Counted from the stretch's first letter, positions 55,337 through 64,000 are shown. The stretch: 64,000 bases of DNA from Bacteroidota bacterium (GCA_016718825.1 JADKCL010000001.1:372001-436000); one strand, 5' to 3'. Numbers and translations: made by a program. The notes: a model not told the origin generated them from the letters alone.

Positions 55337-56670
55337 TGAATCCAGTTGCTTAAAACTTCCTTGCAGTCGGTGTCTTTGATCTCGATGAAGATGTTCTTAC
55401 GTGCACTCATCAACCAACGTTCGAGTTCGCCGGCTTGTTTTGCCTGAAGCGCCGCGGATTGAATTTTTTGGTAATCGGCCTCGAGGCTTGCCACGTGGGG
55501 TGCGACACGCTTTTTGAGGTAAAGCATGTGGTAAACCTTCTTGTTGTCGGGCTGAATCCACTCCATCGGCTCCGTGATATCGCCCTCCTTCATCTCATCG
55601 ACCTTGAGGTAGAAGTCAGCGTCGAGGAGGTCAAGGGGAATCCGGGTTTCGCCCGTTTGCGGATTTTTGATGCATCCGCCGCAGGTTTTGGTTTCGTCGT
55701 CGTCGGAATATTCACGTGCAGCGCGCTCAAACGTCAAGGTGTCGGTCGCCTCGATCTTGGCCCGAATTTCCTTGAGCTGCTCTTCGGCGCGCAATTCGTC
55801 CTCATAATTGACGCGTGGGGCGACCAGAATGTGACGGGCACTGACGAGTTCGCCGACAATCTTGTATACCTGCATGATGTGGAAGCCGAATTCGCTTTTG
55901 AAGACTTGGGAAATTTCTCCCTCCTTGGATTTGAATGCAATCTCTTCAAAGGCAGGAACCATTCGCCCACGGCCAAATTCGCCTAAGTCGCCACCCAAAC
56001 GTGCACTGCCAAAGTCCTCGGAAATCTTCTTTGCCATTTCCTGAAACCCGACTTCGCCGCGGACGATCTGCTCCCTTGCAGTCTCCAATTTAGCCTTGGC
56101 GTCCTTGATCGCAGCGTCGGTCGCCACCGGACGTTTGACAATGTGGAACAATTCGACCTCAGCGGGCAAATAGGGAAGGCTGTCACTGGGGAAGCCATTG
56201 TAGAATTTCTTGACTTCGCGCGGTGTGATCACGACCTTGGAGATGATCTGCTCGCGCATGCGTTCGACGAGCAGTTGGTCTTGAATTTCAGGCCAAAGGT
56301 CGGCTTTGATCTCGATCAGCGGCTTATGGTATTCTTCTTCGAGTTTGGCGATGCTGCCAAATCCTTGAATGAAGTAATTGAGTTTGCGGCCCAACTCGGA
56401 TTCAATTTGGTCGTCGGTGACGGTGAGCGAGTCCTGTCTCGCCTTGTTCAGGAGGAGCTTCTCGATGATGAGCTTCTCCAAAATCTGGCAACGCAGCGTA
56501 CCGTCGTCTTTTTGCCCATTGGCGATAAAATAGGCGAATTGGTTTTCGACATCAGAAAGCAGGATGATGTCTTCGCCTACCACCGCGACAATTTTGTCGA
56601 GCAATTGGGCTTGGAGGCTGCTGCCAAAACCGATGAACGAGACCAAGATGGCCAAAAGGATTTTTTTCAT
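55333..56670 (-). CDS. SurA-like periplasmic chaperone/peptidyl-prolyl isomerase
   Basis: 445 residues from the ATG at 56670. Signal LLAILVSFIGFGSSLQAQ. The N-terminal SurA-type chaperone region (LLDKIVAVVGEDIILLSDVE, LRCQILEKLIIEKLLLNKA) precedes parvulin-like domains (EVELFHIVKRPV, ISEDFGSARLGGDLGEFG, SARHILVAPRVNYEDE). A degenerate second domain lies near the end (TCGGCIKNPQTGETRIPLDL). SurA escorts outer-membrane proteins through the periplasm. The ATG overlaps the moxR side of the gene by 4 bases. It follows a lipoprotein of similar type. Confidence 0.88.
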   Translation of the reverse strand: MKKILLAILVSFIGFGSSLQAQLLDKIVAVVGEDIILLSDVENQFAYFIANGQKDDGTLRCQILEKLIIEKLLLNKARQDSLTVTDDQIESELGRKLNYFIQGFGSIAKLEEEYHKPLIEIKADLWPEIQDQLLVERMREQIISKVVITPREVKKFYNGFPSDSLPYLPAEVELFHIVKRPVATDAAIKDAKAKLETAREQIVRGEVGFQEMAKKISEDFGSARLGGDLGEFGRGRMVPAFEEIAFKSKEGEISQVFKSEFGFHIMQVYKIVGELVSARHILVAPRVNYEDELRAEEQLKEIRAKIEATDTLTFERAAREYSDDDETKTCGGCIKNPQTGETRIPLDLLDADFYLKVDEMKEGDITEPMEWIQPDNKKVYHMLYLKKRVAPHVASLEADYQKIQSAALQAKQAGELERWLMSARKNIFIEIKDTDCKEVLSNWIQ

Positions 56671-56677
56671 CTTGGAA

Positions 56678-57541
56678 TCAGTATTCGTGGATGTAATTGT
56701 TGGTGCGGGCATTTTTCAGGATCTTCTCTTCGTTTTTCTCAATCAAGCTCACTTTCCGTTCATTGAGGATCAGATCCACGATTTTGTCGCGGCAAAGCTC
56801 GATGGTGAGCGGTTCGCCCGCTTCGACGACCTGAATCATCTTGAAAAGATAGTAGCGCTTCTCTCCTCTGATAACGCCATTCCATCGAATTAATTTTCCC
56901 GGGGCAGTTTTTTGAAGGTTTCCGTAGTAGCCTTTGGAGACAAACTCGATTTTGGACTCATTGACATAGTTGCTGTCAACTTTGGATTCGATCGCATTTT
57001 CCTTTGCCCATTCCTTGAGTTTGACGATGTCTTGTGGATTCCCACTTCTCATCCAGTCGGCCACCAAAGCGACATCACTTTTGTTGGTGACAATGTAAAA
57101 GTAGTTGTAGAGCTTCTCAGAACTGATAAAGTTGTCTTTGTTGGCTTCGTAGAAGGCCACGATTTCCTTTTTGGAGACATTTTTATCCAAAGACTCCTCG
57201 ATCAGCCGGTTTTCGTAACCATGCATGATCAATTTGGCTTTGTAGTCCTGAACCTTGTGTTCGACTTCCTCTGCGAGGTCTTTGTAGGTGCTGAGGGCCT
57301 CGTCCATGATGGCCTGTTCCTCCAGCCATTGCTGTACAAATGCCTTTGAAACACGCGAACTATCTTCCGGGGAAAGTCCCTTTGGAAGATAGTTCGCGAG
57401 CATTTCCTTGGTCAGTTGACGCTCTTTGTAAGCGGCAATTGCGCCATTGTCATCTGGTGTTTTGCCCCCACCACAGCCCATAATGGCTAAGGTCAGGCCT
57501 ATTCCCGAGCAGATATGCAGGATATGCCGGGGATCAAACAC
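56678..57541 (-). CDS. Lipoprotein related to SurA/PpiC N-terminal chaperone domains
   Basis: 287 residues starting with a GTG (57541). Signal HICSGIGLTLAIMGC with lipobox IMGC. The mature part is mainly helical (AFVQQWLEEQAIMDEALSTY, KAKLIMHGYENRLIEESLDK) and then has YYLFKMIQVVEAGEPLT. It resembles SurA-type N-terminal chaperone domains without a clear parvulin active site. It lies between two PPIase genes (2 bases after the first, 7 before the next), so it is likely a membrane-anchored partner in the same folding path. Confidence 0.75.
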   Translation of the reverse strand: MFDPRHILHICSGIGLTLAIMGCGGGKTPDDNGAIAAYKERQLTKEMLANYLPKGLSPEDSSRVSKAFVQQWLEEQAIMDEALSTYKDLAEEVEHKVQDYKAKLIMHGYENRLIEESLDKNVSKKEIVAFYEANKDNFISSEKLYNYFYIVTNKSDVALVADWMRSGNPQDIVKLKEWAKENAIESKVDSNYVNESKIEFVSKGYYGNLQKTAPGKLIRWNGVIRGEKRYYLFKMIQVVEAGEPLTIELCRDKIVDLILNERKVSLIEKNEEKILKNARTNNYIHEY

Positions 57542-57543
57542 GC

Positions 57544-59589
57544 TTATTTATAGAGCTTTTCGAGCACTTTGGTTTTCACTTCGACAGGATACTTGGCCGC
57601 AAGTTCCTTGAGCCACTCAGCCTCCAGATAGTTCTGGTATTGGGTAATGCACTCGCTTTTGGCATCCTCAAAGGACTTCTGACCAGCAGAAAGATTCTCC
57701 TGCAATACCAAAATACGGAATGTGCGGCCACCTTCCAGGATTTCACTGCGGAAACCTTGTTGCTTGCCAAACATCACGGCCTCTTGCTCGGCTTTGCCTT
57801 TTTCGTAGTTCTGTGTGCGAATGCGGATGTTGAGGGCCGAACTTTTGTTGACTTCGGTGTCAATTTCCTTTTCGGTTTTGCCATCGGCAAGCAACTTCTG
57901 AACCTGCTCGATCACAGGGCGCTTTTCAGAGATGTACTCGGTGACAACGACACGTTCGCCAGCGGTGAATTTGCTTTGATTGTCGTTGTAGTACTTCTTG
58001 AGGCCAACGGTGTCTTCGACGGCTTTGCGCCACACTTTGTCTTCTGTGAGGGTGAAGAGCAGGATTCCGTCACGGTATTCTTTCAACAGTTCACGGTAGT
58101 CGCGGTATTTTTTAGGCAATTGCTGCTCCTCGTAATTGAGCATTTCTTGCTCGATGTACATCGGGAGAAGCTTGTCGGTGACCTGCTGCGTTGTTGCACC
58201 TTCGAAGCCTTTGTGGAGGTTTACATACCAATCAAGGTAGTTTTTGACCGTACCTGTTTTCTTCTCGGAATCTTTGCCGATCGAGAAAACAGGGAGTTCA
58301 TACAGTCCTTTGTGCAAGGAATCGGTTGGTCTCCAGAAGCCTTTGGTATATACACCTGATGCGCCTTCGTCGTCAATTTGCTTCACCAATTTGGCCATGC
58401 CATCGGTGAATTGCTGAAAAGCATAGTCCTTTTTCACGCGAGCGATCAGGCGCTCGCGGCTGAGGGTGCTGCGCGCATCACGAGCGATGCGGGTTTTCAA
58501 TTCGGGGGCGGATTCTTCAAAGCTCTTGATCGGCTCTACCTCGGTTACCTTCAAGATGTGGCTACCAAAGCTCGTCGAAAACGGTTCGGAGACTTCGCCG
58601 GCACCCAATTTGCGCTTGTAGGTTTCCATTTCCGGGATCAAACGGCCTTGTCCCAAGGCGCCGCCTTTTTTGGCAGTATTGGGGTCGTCGCTGTATTTCT
58701 CACATAACTCGTTCCAATCACCGCCGGCTTTGAGCTTCTGGTGAATTTCATTGATCATTGTTTTGGCCTGCTCTTCAGTCTTGGCGGTGTACTGTGCACC
58801 GACACGGATGATGATGTGCGCGGCTGTCTTTTTGCCAGTATTCGGGACACGGTCATAGACCTTGACGATGTGGTAGCCAAAGGTGCTGCGCACCGGCTTG
58901 GAAACCTCGCCGACCTTGGTATTGTAGGCACCCGATTCAAAGGGATAAACCATGTCAAAAACACTGAAATAGCCAAGGTCACCTTTGTTGGACTTGGCAC
59001 TTGGATCGGTACTGTGGCGCTGGGCCATGGTGCCAAAGTCCTTGCCGCCGGTCACGATGGAGTCACGGATTGCGAGAATTTTCTCGTAAGCCTTGAGTGT
59101 ATCTTCGGCAGGCGCATCAGGACCTACGGCGATCAGGATATGTGACGCAGCTACGATTTCCTTGCTACGGTCATAGGCTTGGTGTACAAGCTCTTCCTGG
59201 CTGCTTTTGTCGACGAGGTAAGGCTGGGCGAGTTGCTTGCGATAGCCTTCGAATTCAGTTTTGAAGGCGTCGGCGTTCTGAAGACCATTGGCTTCAGCTT
59301 CGAGAACCTTGCGCTTGAAATTGATGTAGAGGTCGAGGTACTCCTTGTACTGCGCTTGGGTATGGCTTTTGACTGCATCCCAACCGCCATTGTTTTTTTG
59401 GTAGACATACTCAAAGTCACTCTTTTGGACGGTGTCTTTGCCAGGGAATACCAAAAGTGCAGGATCCTTTTTGCTGGTTTTGCCCTTGCCCTTGGATTTG
59501 CCCCCGCCAAGATCGGCCCCCGAAACCAAGGAAAACGATCCGAAAAGCGCAAAAGCGAGAAGTAAGACGATGGTTACCTGTTTTCTCAT
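57544..59589 (-). CDS. Periplasmic peptidyl-prolyl isomerase with two parvulin domains
   Basis: 681 residues from the ATG at 59589 (the frame extends nine bases to a TTG). Signal VTIVLLLAFALFGSFSLVSG. Two parvulin-type (PpiC) domains are visible. The first has ASHILIAVGPDAPAEDTLK, GKDFGTMAQRHSTDPSAKS and GDLGYFSVFDMVYPFESGAY. The second has AAHIIIRVGAQYTAKTEEQ, ELCEKYSDDPNTAKKGGALG and VSEPFSTSFGSHILKVTEV. The C-terminal third is helical. It is first of the four-gene operon with the lipoprotein, the SurA-like protein and MoxR. A TAAATTTG box with TTG 22 bases upstream lies at 59623-59655. Confidence 0.9.
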   Translation of the reverse strand: MRKQVTIVLLLAFALFGSFSLVSGADLGGGKSKGKGKTSKKDPALLVFPGKDTVQKSDFEYVYQKNNGGWDAVKSHTQAQYKEYLDLYINFKRKVLEAEANGLQNADAFKTEFEGYRKQLAQPYLVDKSSQEELVHQAYDRSKEIVAASHILIAVGPDAPAEDTLKAYEKILAIRDSIVTGGKDFGTMAQRHSTDPSAKSNKGDLGYFSVFDMVYPFESGAYNTKVGEVSKPVRSTFGYHIVKVYDRVPNTGKKTAAHIIIRVGAQYTAKTEEQAKTMINEIHQKLKAGGDWNELCEKYSDDPNTAKKGGALGQGRLIPEMETYKRKLGAGEVSEPFSTSFGSHILKVTEVEPIKSFEESAPELKTRIARDARSTLSRERLIARVKKDYAFQQFTDGMAKLVKQIDDEGASGVYTKGFWRPTDSLHKGLYELPVFSIGKDSEKKTGTVKNYLDWYVNLHKGFEGATTQQVTDKLLPMYIEQEMLNYEEQQLPKKYRDYRELLKEYRDGILLFTLTEDKVWRKAVEDTVGLKKYYNDNQSKFTAGERVVVTEYISEKRPVIEQVQKLLADGKTEKEIDTEVNKSSALNIRIRTQNYEKGKAEQEAVMFGKQQGFRSEILEGGRTFRILVLQENLSAGQKSFEDAKSECITQYQNYLEAEWLKELAAKYPVEVKTKVLEKLYK

Positions 59590-59622
59590 TGCATTCAATC
59601 CTTTATTCTGAATTTAGGAGGG

Positions 59623-59655
59623 CAAATTTAAGCAAAATAGCGATAAGTCAGGCAA
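59623..59655 (-). promoter_or_regulatory. Promoter for the PPIase-moxR operon
   Basis: TAAATTTG (59623-59630, minus strand) matches TAnnTTTG exactly. TTG at 59653-59655 lies 22 bases upstream, close to the 19-23 base spacing of Bacteroidota promoters. The box is 33 bases before the chosen ATG. Confidence 0.55.
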
Positions 59656-59790
59656 TAATTCTGAGAATCAAGACCCCGAAATCTTGGCTGCGAAAAGTTT
59701 GTTGAGGATTTTTAACAGTCGCCGCCCTTGCGGCATCCGCAGTTTCACGTCTTGGTCCAGAGCCGGCAGGGCGCTTTCCGGAACAAAAGC

Positions 59791-60198
59791 TCAGACATAT
59801 TTGATGAAGCGATAGACGAAATGGTCGTCGTTTTCCACGACCTCAATCTTGTCCATGATTTTGTTGATCAGAAAAATGCCCAAGCCTCCCTTGGTGCGCT
59901 TGCGAATGATCTCGGCAAGGTCTTCGGGCTTGTATTCATGGATCGGAAACGGATCGCCGTTGTCGGTGAGCTCAATGAGCAACTCCTTGCCGTTGCGGCT
60001 GATGGTGAGCTTGATCCGCGAACTTTCGTCACAAAGGTGATGGTGAATGATGCTGTTGGCACAGGCCTCGTCCACCGCGAGCACGAGCTGATGGGTGACA
60101 GCGTCTTGCACATTAAGGGCACGCAGTTCCTCTTCCACGAAGGCTCTGATCTTGGGGAGACTCTGCTTGGAGCAAGCGGCTACGTAATGTGTCTTCAT
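59791..60198 (-). CDS. Anti-sigma/anti-anti-sigma regulatory kinase (RsbW-type)
   Basis: 135 residues with a GHKL ATPase fold. The N-box is VDEACANSIIHHH (about 55-67), the ATP lid region LTDNGDPFPI and the G2 motif KGGLGIFLINKIMD. Such kinases phosphorylate a STAS partner and bind a sigma factor or another output protein. The start overlaps the STAS gene stop (ATGA). No cognate sigma-B-like factor is in the window. Confidence 0.9.
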   Translation of the reverse strand: MKTHYVAACSKQSLPKIRAFVEEELRALNVQDAVTHQLVLAVDEACANSIIHHHLCDESSRIKLTISRNGKELLIELTDNGDPFPIHEYKPEDLAEIIRKRTKGGLGIFLINKIMDKIEVVENDDHFVYRFIKYV

Positions 60199-60533
60199 AC
60201 GCCTAGGAGGTTTTCTGCTTCTTCATTGGTTGCCACAATCGTCATCAACTGCTCCAAGCCCAACAATTGAAAAACCTTGAAGACGTTGTCTGCCATGTTG
60301 GTGAAGACAAACTTGCCGCCGTTGGCATTCAATACGTCCATAAAGGAGATGAATACACCAAGCCCTGCACTCGAGATGTAACGCAATCCGGCACAATCGA
60401 TATGAAACTTGTAGATATCGCGATCGATGCCTTCTTGGATTTTTTCATCCATTTGCATGGACGAATTGGCATCCAAATCTCCGTCGGGGATCAGGGTGAT
60501 GTACTTTCCGTGATTGTGCTCCTTTATCTGCAT
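60195..60533 (-). CDS. STAS-domain anti-sigma factor antagonist (RsbV-type)
   Basis: 112 residues, one STAS domain. The phosphorylation loop is CAGLRYISSAGLGVFISFMD, with Ser in SSAG as the likely kinase target. The N-terminal strand has YITLIPDGDLDANS. It releases the RsbW partner's target when dephosphorylated. Positioned between the RsbU and RsbW genes. Confidence 0.9.
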   Translation of the reverse strand: MQIKEHNHGKYITLIPDGDLDANSSMQMDEKIQEGIDRDIYKFHIDCAGLRYISSAGLGVFISFMDVLNANGGKFVFTNMADNVFKVFQLLGLEQLMTIVATNEEAENLLGV

Positions 60534-60571
60534 CGCCTTTTTTTACGGTTTCTATTTCGAATTGGTTGACG

Positions 60572-62812
60572 TCATAAGAATTTGATTACCAAGATGCTGT
60601 AATCGTCCTCGATTTTTCCTCCGGTAAACGCCTTGACTTGGGAGACCAAGGTCTCCACAATCAGTCTGGAATCGGTCCTGCGCAGCCTTTGTACAATTTC
60701 TTGCAGACGCTCGAAGGTGAATTCTTCCATGGTTGAATTTCTTGCCTCAATGATGCCATCGGTAAACAAAATGATCAGGTCTCCCGGATGAAGTGCGATT
60801 TTCTCGGGTTCGCCGATGTAGTTGGCAAATGAATCGTTGCGCACGATGCCCAGCCCCGGTCCGCCCTTGCTCAGGATGCGCAAAGCATCCTGTTGACTGT
60901 CGTAATAGAGCGTTTCGCAATGTCCCGCGCGCAACAATTCAAGTTCTTTGCGCTCCATGTCGATCTGCAAATAGGTCAGGGTCATGAAGCTGCCCTTGCG
61001 GAGGCATTTGCTCAGCGCCTTGTTGGCAGTCAAAATCACGTCACGCACACCCATGTCGAGCTGCGTGAGTGCTTGAAAGATTCCCTTGGTCTCGGCCATG
61101 TAAAAGGCAGCGGTTGTCCCTTTACCGGAGACATCTCCGATGGCAATTTTGTAGGTTTGGCCGTTTTGAGTCACGTCGTAGAAGTCTCCCCCGATCTCGT
61201 CGACCTCTTGACTCATGACAAAAAATTCGATTTGATCGGTGCCGGGAAGCGCTTGCGGCAAAATCTGCTTTTGGAAAGTTTTGGCCATCCTGAGCTGCTC
61301 ACGGTAAACTTCCAAATCAATGGACCGGGCGACAAGCTCTGCGTTTTCGATGGAAATACCGCTTTGCTCGGTCAATCCGACCAACATCAGCACCGTTGCG
61401 TCCTCAAACGAGCCAGCCAATTCATTGAGCAGATAGATCACGCCGACCGGCTTGCGGGAAGTCATGATCGGCAAGGCCAACAAGCTGCGGATGCGTGTGC
61501 GTGCAAACCGGAAATGTTTGTGGTTGCGGATGTTACGAATGTGGATGTGTTTCCCCGAATCCAAAACTGCACGGGTGATGTTGTCCCGTCTGCGCAGTTC
61601 TTCGATTTCGGCCATTTCCACATTTTTGGAATAGCTCACCAACAAGTCGGTTTTGCCCTCGCTGTCACCGTAAAGTTCGATCCACCCGCCCGTTGCATTG
61701 CTTGTGAGTAGGCTGGCATCCAAGAGTGTGCGCAAAATCTCCTCCGAATCCAGATTGCTTTGGATGCTTTGGTTGATGCGCTGAATGGTCGCCAACTCGG
61801 AGCTCCGTTGCTCAAAAACACTGCTCGTCGGCAAATTGAATATCAAAACCAGTCCGGAAATGAGCGTGTAGATCACCGGAAAGAGAAAAAACAGCCCCAA
61901 GATCAAGTAGCGCTTGGTGAGCAATTCGCCAAAATCGGAGCTATGGGGCAAGGCATCAAATGGAAACTGCTGGAAGAATGCGACAAAGAGCAGGACGATG
62001 ATAATGATGAGAAACAAGCTTCTCAGCTTTTGGTTGAAGTTGAGGTAGGCACTCCAATTCACATTCGCGCTCAGCAGTAAGGATGCCCCGATAAACACCG
62101 GAATCAAAATGCGATTGTAGATGGTCTCCAGTTGTGAGGGTTCATCGAGATTTGTGCCACCCATGAAGGAAAGGGAGGGTTCGGCCCCGATGAACAAGCG
62201 CACGATTCCGAGGACAAAAACGACCTCCATGATACGCCAAGAGACCACCTTGCGCTTATTTTTCTGGTAGAGAATAAGCTTTCGATAGATGAAAAGCGTG
62301 CTCAAACAAAAGATCAGCAAGGCATAAAGCTTGACAGAAACGCTGAGCGATTTCACCTGTGCATACAGGGCATCGGTTTCCATGTAGCTCTCAATGATCT
62401 CAAAAAGGAATACCAGGCTGATGCAGGAAATGCCGATGACGACCAGTTTCCAAAGCAGGTCGATCACATCCCATTTCTCGATGCGGCGCAAGACTTGATC
62501 GATGAGTACGTAGTTGCAAATGAAAAATGCTGCGTAGAAGCTCAGACGCAACGGTTCACTCAAAAAGTTTGGATAGATCGCATAGCTCACTGTCAGGTTG
62601 CTCACCCAATAGTAGAAATTGATGACCAGGATGGGAATCCACGTGGAGATCCCCAACAGGAACAACAAGCTATATTTACTGACCAGACGCAATCCGCAAC
62701 GGGTATCGGTGGCTTTTGATTCTGGCCGGAGCCAAATTGATTCACGGCCAAAAAGAGCCTGCAAATTAAGCCAATCCTTAGGCCAATGCAAAGTTGCGGC
62801 TTGCTTGGTCAT
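60572..62812 (-). CDS. Membrane PP2C-type phosphatase with GAF domain (RsbU-type)
   Basis: 746 residues from the ATG at 62812; a GTG start at 62866 is also possible. The N-terminal half has about seven membrane segments (YSLLFLLGISTWIPILVINF, LYALLIFCLSTLFIYRKL, LFLIIIIVLLFVAFF). A GAF domain follows (ATIQRINQSIQSNLDSEEIL, SLLALPIMTSRKPVGVIYL). The SpoIIE phosphatase domain has IGGDFYDVTQNGQ, AIGDVSGKGTTAAFYMA and LILFTDGIIEARNST, with the metal-binding Asp residues present. It should dephosphorylate the STAS partner in response to a membrane or small-molecule signal. Confidence 0.9.
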   Translation of the reverse strand: MTKQAATLHWPKDWLNLQALFGRESIWLRPESKATDTRCGLRLVSKYSLLFLLGISTWIPILVINFYYWVSNLTVSYAIYPNFLSEPLRLSFYAAFFICNYVLIDQVLRRIEKWDVIDLLWKLVVIGISCISLVFLFEIIESYMETDALYAQVKSLSVSVKLYALLIFCLSTLFIYRKLILYQKNKRKVVSWRIMEVVFVLGIVRLFIGAEPSLSFMGGTNLDEPSQLETIYNRILIPVFIGASLLLSANVNWSAYLNFNQKLRSLFLIIIIVLLFVAFFQQFPFDALPHSSDFGELLTKRYLILGLFFLFPVIYTLISGLVLIFNLPTSSVFEQRSSELATIQRINQSIQSNLDSEEILRTLLDASLLTSNATGGWIELYGDSEGKTDLLVSYSKNVEMAEIEELRRRDNITRAVLDSGKHIHIRNIRNHKHFRFARTRIRSLLALPIMTSRKPVGVIYLLNELAGSFEDATVLMLVGLTEQSGISIENAELVARSIDLEVYREQLRMAKTFQKQILPQALPGTDQIEFFVMSQEVDEIGGDFYDVTQNGQTYKIAIGDVSGKGTTAAFYMAETKGIFQALTQLDMGVRDVILTANKALSKCLRKGSFMTLTYLQIDMERKELELLRAGHCETLYYDSQQDALRILSKGGPGLGIVRNDSFANYIGEPEKIALHPGDLIILFTDGIIEARNSTMEEFTFERLQEIVQRLRRTDSRLIVETLVSQVKAFTGGKIEDDYSILVIKFL

Positions 62813-62911
62813 CGAGGAATTTCCCGATGGCGGCCGCCAGAAGGCAAAAAAGCTGCTCGCAGCCACTGAGGAGACGTTCTGAATCCGAGCGAATTCCGTA
62901 CCTTCCCGCCC

Positions 62912-63481
62912 ATGTACATTGTATTTGACACAGAAACCACGGGACTACCCAAGGATTGGAAGGCGCCCGTATCGCAAGTCGACAATTGGCCGCGGCTTGT
63001 TCAATTGGGATGGATGCGTTTTGATGCTGCGAATGAAGTCGTGGAAGAGGCGAATCTGATCATTTATCCTGATGGATTTGTCATTCCAAAGGAAGCCTCC
63101 CGTATTCACGGCATCTCGCAAGCGCGGGCGCTCGTGGATGGTTTGCCTGTTGCGGACGTTCTCACAAGATTTGTTCAGGCTCTGGAAGCGTCGCAATTTG
63201 TCATCGCCCATAACCTCGACTATGACGAAAAGGTGATGGGTGCCGAATTCATTCGTGCCGGGGTCAGCAACCCCTTCAAAGGCAAGAACATGCTCTGCAC
63301 CAAAACTGCTGCCACCGACTATTGTCAACTTCCCGGGAAGTATGGTTTCAAATGGCCGACCTTGGCCGAATTACACCAAAAACTATTTGGCGCAGGCTTT
63401 GAAGATGCCCACAACGCCTTGGGTGACGTCCGCGCAACAGCCCGCAGCTTTTTTGAGTTGAGAAAGCGTGGAGTTATGTAG
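62912..63481 (+). CDS. DEDDh 3'-5' exonuclease (DnaQ/epsilon-like)
   Basis: 189 residues. DEDD catalytic motifs: Exo I is YIVFDTETTGLP (Asp6, Glu8), Exo II is FVIAHNLDYDEKVMGAEF and Exo III is EDAHNALGDVRATARSF. The protein is the exonuclease domain only, without the polymerase-III epsilon tail or a nuclease partner domain. It probably processes 3' ends in DNA repair or RNA turnover. The divergent RsbU gene starts 99 bases away. Confidence 0.93.
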   Translation: MYIVFDTETTGLPKDWKAPVSQVDNWPRLVQLGWMRFDAANEVVEEANLIIYPDGFVIPKEASRIHGISQARALVDGLPVADVLTRFVQALEASQFVIAHNLDYDEKVMGAEFIRAGVSNPFKGKNMLCTKTAATDYCQLPGKYGFKWPTLAELHQKLFGAGFEDAHNALGDVRATARSFFELRKRGVM

Positions 63482-63521
63482 ACTTATCGTATTTTGCATT
63501 ACAATAAATAATAATCTCCCA

Positions 63522-64000
63522 ATGAAACAGAACATTTTGAACGTTTTTGCCATCGCAATGGTCGCGGTTCTTCTCTTTGCAGGTTGCAAAAAAGACGATG
63601 TCACAGCTCCGGTCATCACGCTGCTCGGCGACAACCCGATGAACATTGAAATGGGTACCACCTTTACCGACCCGGGTGCGACGGCCACAGACGATGTCGA
63701 TGGCGACCTTACAGTGCGATCACGGCATCTGGAACGGTTACGACGACTGCGCCCGGCGTGTATACCCGCAGCTATGTCGTCTCTGACGATGCCGGCAATG
63801 CTGGAACGGCTTCGCGTACAGTCAATGTTCAATTGAGCCGCGATGCCATTCTCGGAGCCTATACGAGCACCAACAATTGCCCTGTCCCACAAAGCTTTGT
63901 GGCAACCGCTCCCAATTTTGAGACCCATGGCACAGATGGTAAATTCACCATCAACATGTTTTATTACAACGGTGGCACGCTCACCTGCACACTCAATGGC
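63522..64000 (+). CDS. DUF5011-domain lipoprotein, cut by right edge (frameshift near 63712-63716)
   Basis: The start MKQNILNVFAIAMVAVLLFA is followed by the lipobox FAGC. A DUF5011/Ig-like domain begins APVITLLGDNPMNIEMG and TDPGATATDDVDGDLT. The frame changes near 63712-63716; one missing A would give LTSAITASGTVTTTAPGVY. It continues in the new frame with SYVVSDDAGNAGTASR and LSRDAILGAYTSTNNCPVP to the window end. The C-terminus lies outside the window. The domain is usual in surface lipoproteins of this phylum; no enzyme motif is seen. Confidence 0.8.

Overview
The window looks like a chromosomal segment of a member of the Bacteroidota. The evidence is several secreted proteins ending in type IX secretion (T9SS) sorting domains, a PorV/PorQ-family barrel, a TonB-dependent receptor with an N-terminal carboxypeptidase-regulatory-like domain, SprB-like, PKD-like and WG repeats, many lipoproteins, an ECF sigma/anti-sigma pair, and TAnnTTTG-like promoter boxes. 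By eye the DNA is moderately GC-rich for the phylum. The repertoire fits an environmental, Saprospira/Chitinophaga-like lineage, but the sequence alone does not place it further. I found no rRNA, tRNA, insertion sequence, phage or CRISPR array.

Layout. 0-5 kb: DUF5071 protein (cut by the edge), a GT2 glycosyltransferase fused to a sugar-transferase-like tail, recR, a PgeF/laccase-domain protein, a hotdog thioesterase and a PlsC acyltransferase. 5.4-9.9 kb: an apparent operon of a large polytopic TPR protein, a LolD/MacB-type ATPase and a TIMP/netrin-like secreted protein. 9.9-16 kb: ung, an acyltransferase-3, a PKD lipoprotein, a barrel protein, thiE-like and thiD genes and two small unknowns. 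16-26.7 kb (minus strand): a tightly packed six-gene export set made of two secreted proteins, a lipoprotein, a TonB receptor, a PorV/Q barrel and a propeller lipoprotein. 26.8-36 kb: an amino-acid permease, a GH51-like arabinofuranosidase, a multispan membrane protein, PaaI thioesterase, M20 peptidase, a secreted 32-residue-repeat protein and two lipoproteins. 37-43 kb: a giant WG-repeat protein and an ECF sigma/anti-sigma pair. 43-49 kb: beta-mannosidase, a membrane-anchored TIR protein, aldehyde dehydrogenase, a lipoprotein and an SDR. 49.5-52.5 kb: a large T9SS cargo with a LamG domain placed inside a SprB repeat. 52.6-59.6 kb: nadB, then three periplasmic PPIase/SurA-type chaperone genes with moxR. 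59.8-64 kb: an RsbW/RsbV/RsbU partner-switch module, a DEDDh exonuclease and a DUF5011 lipoprotein cut by the right edge.

How it works together. Much of the window serves the cell envelope: export and folding of outer-membrane and secreted proteins (PPIases, PorV/Q, T9SS cargo), glycan breakdown (beta-mannosidase, arabinofuranosidase-like) and uptake (TonB receptor, permease). Two regulatory modules, sigma/anti-sigma and RsbUVW, probably couple envelope or stress signals to transcription.

Caution about quality. About ten otherwise intact genes are broken by one-base shifts, several of them in short homopolymers (GT2, thioesterase, ung, thiE-like, thiD, propeller lipoprotein, arabinofuranosidase, beta-mannosidase, ALDH, DUF5011). 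I read these as sequencing or assembly errors rather than pseudogenes, and annotated each gene across its shift.
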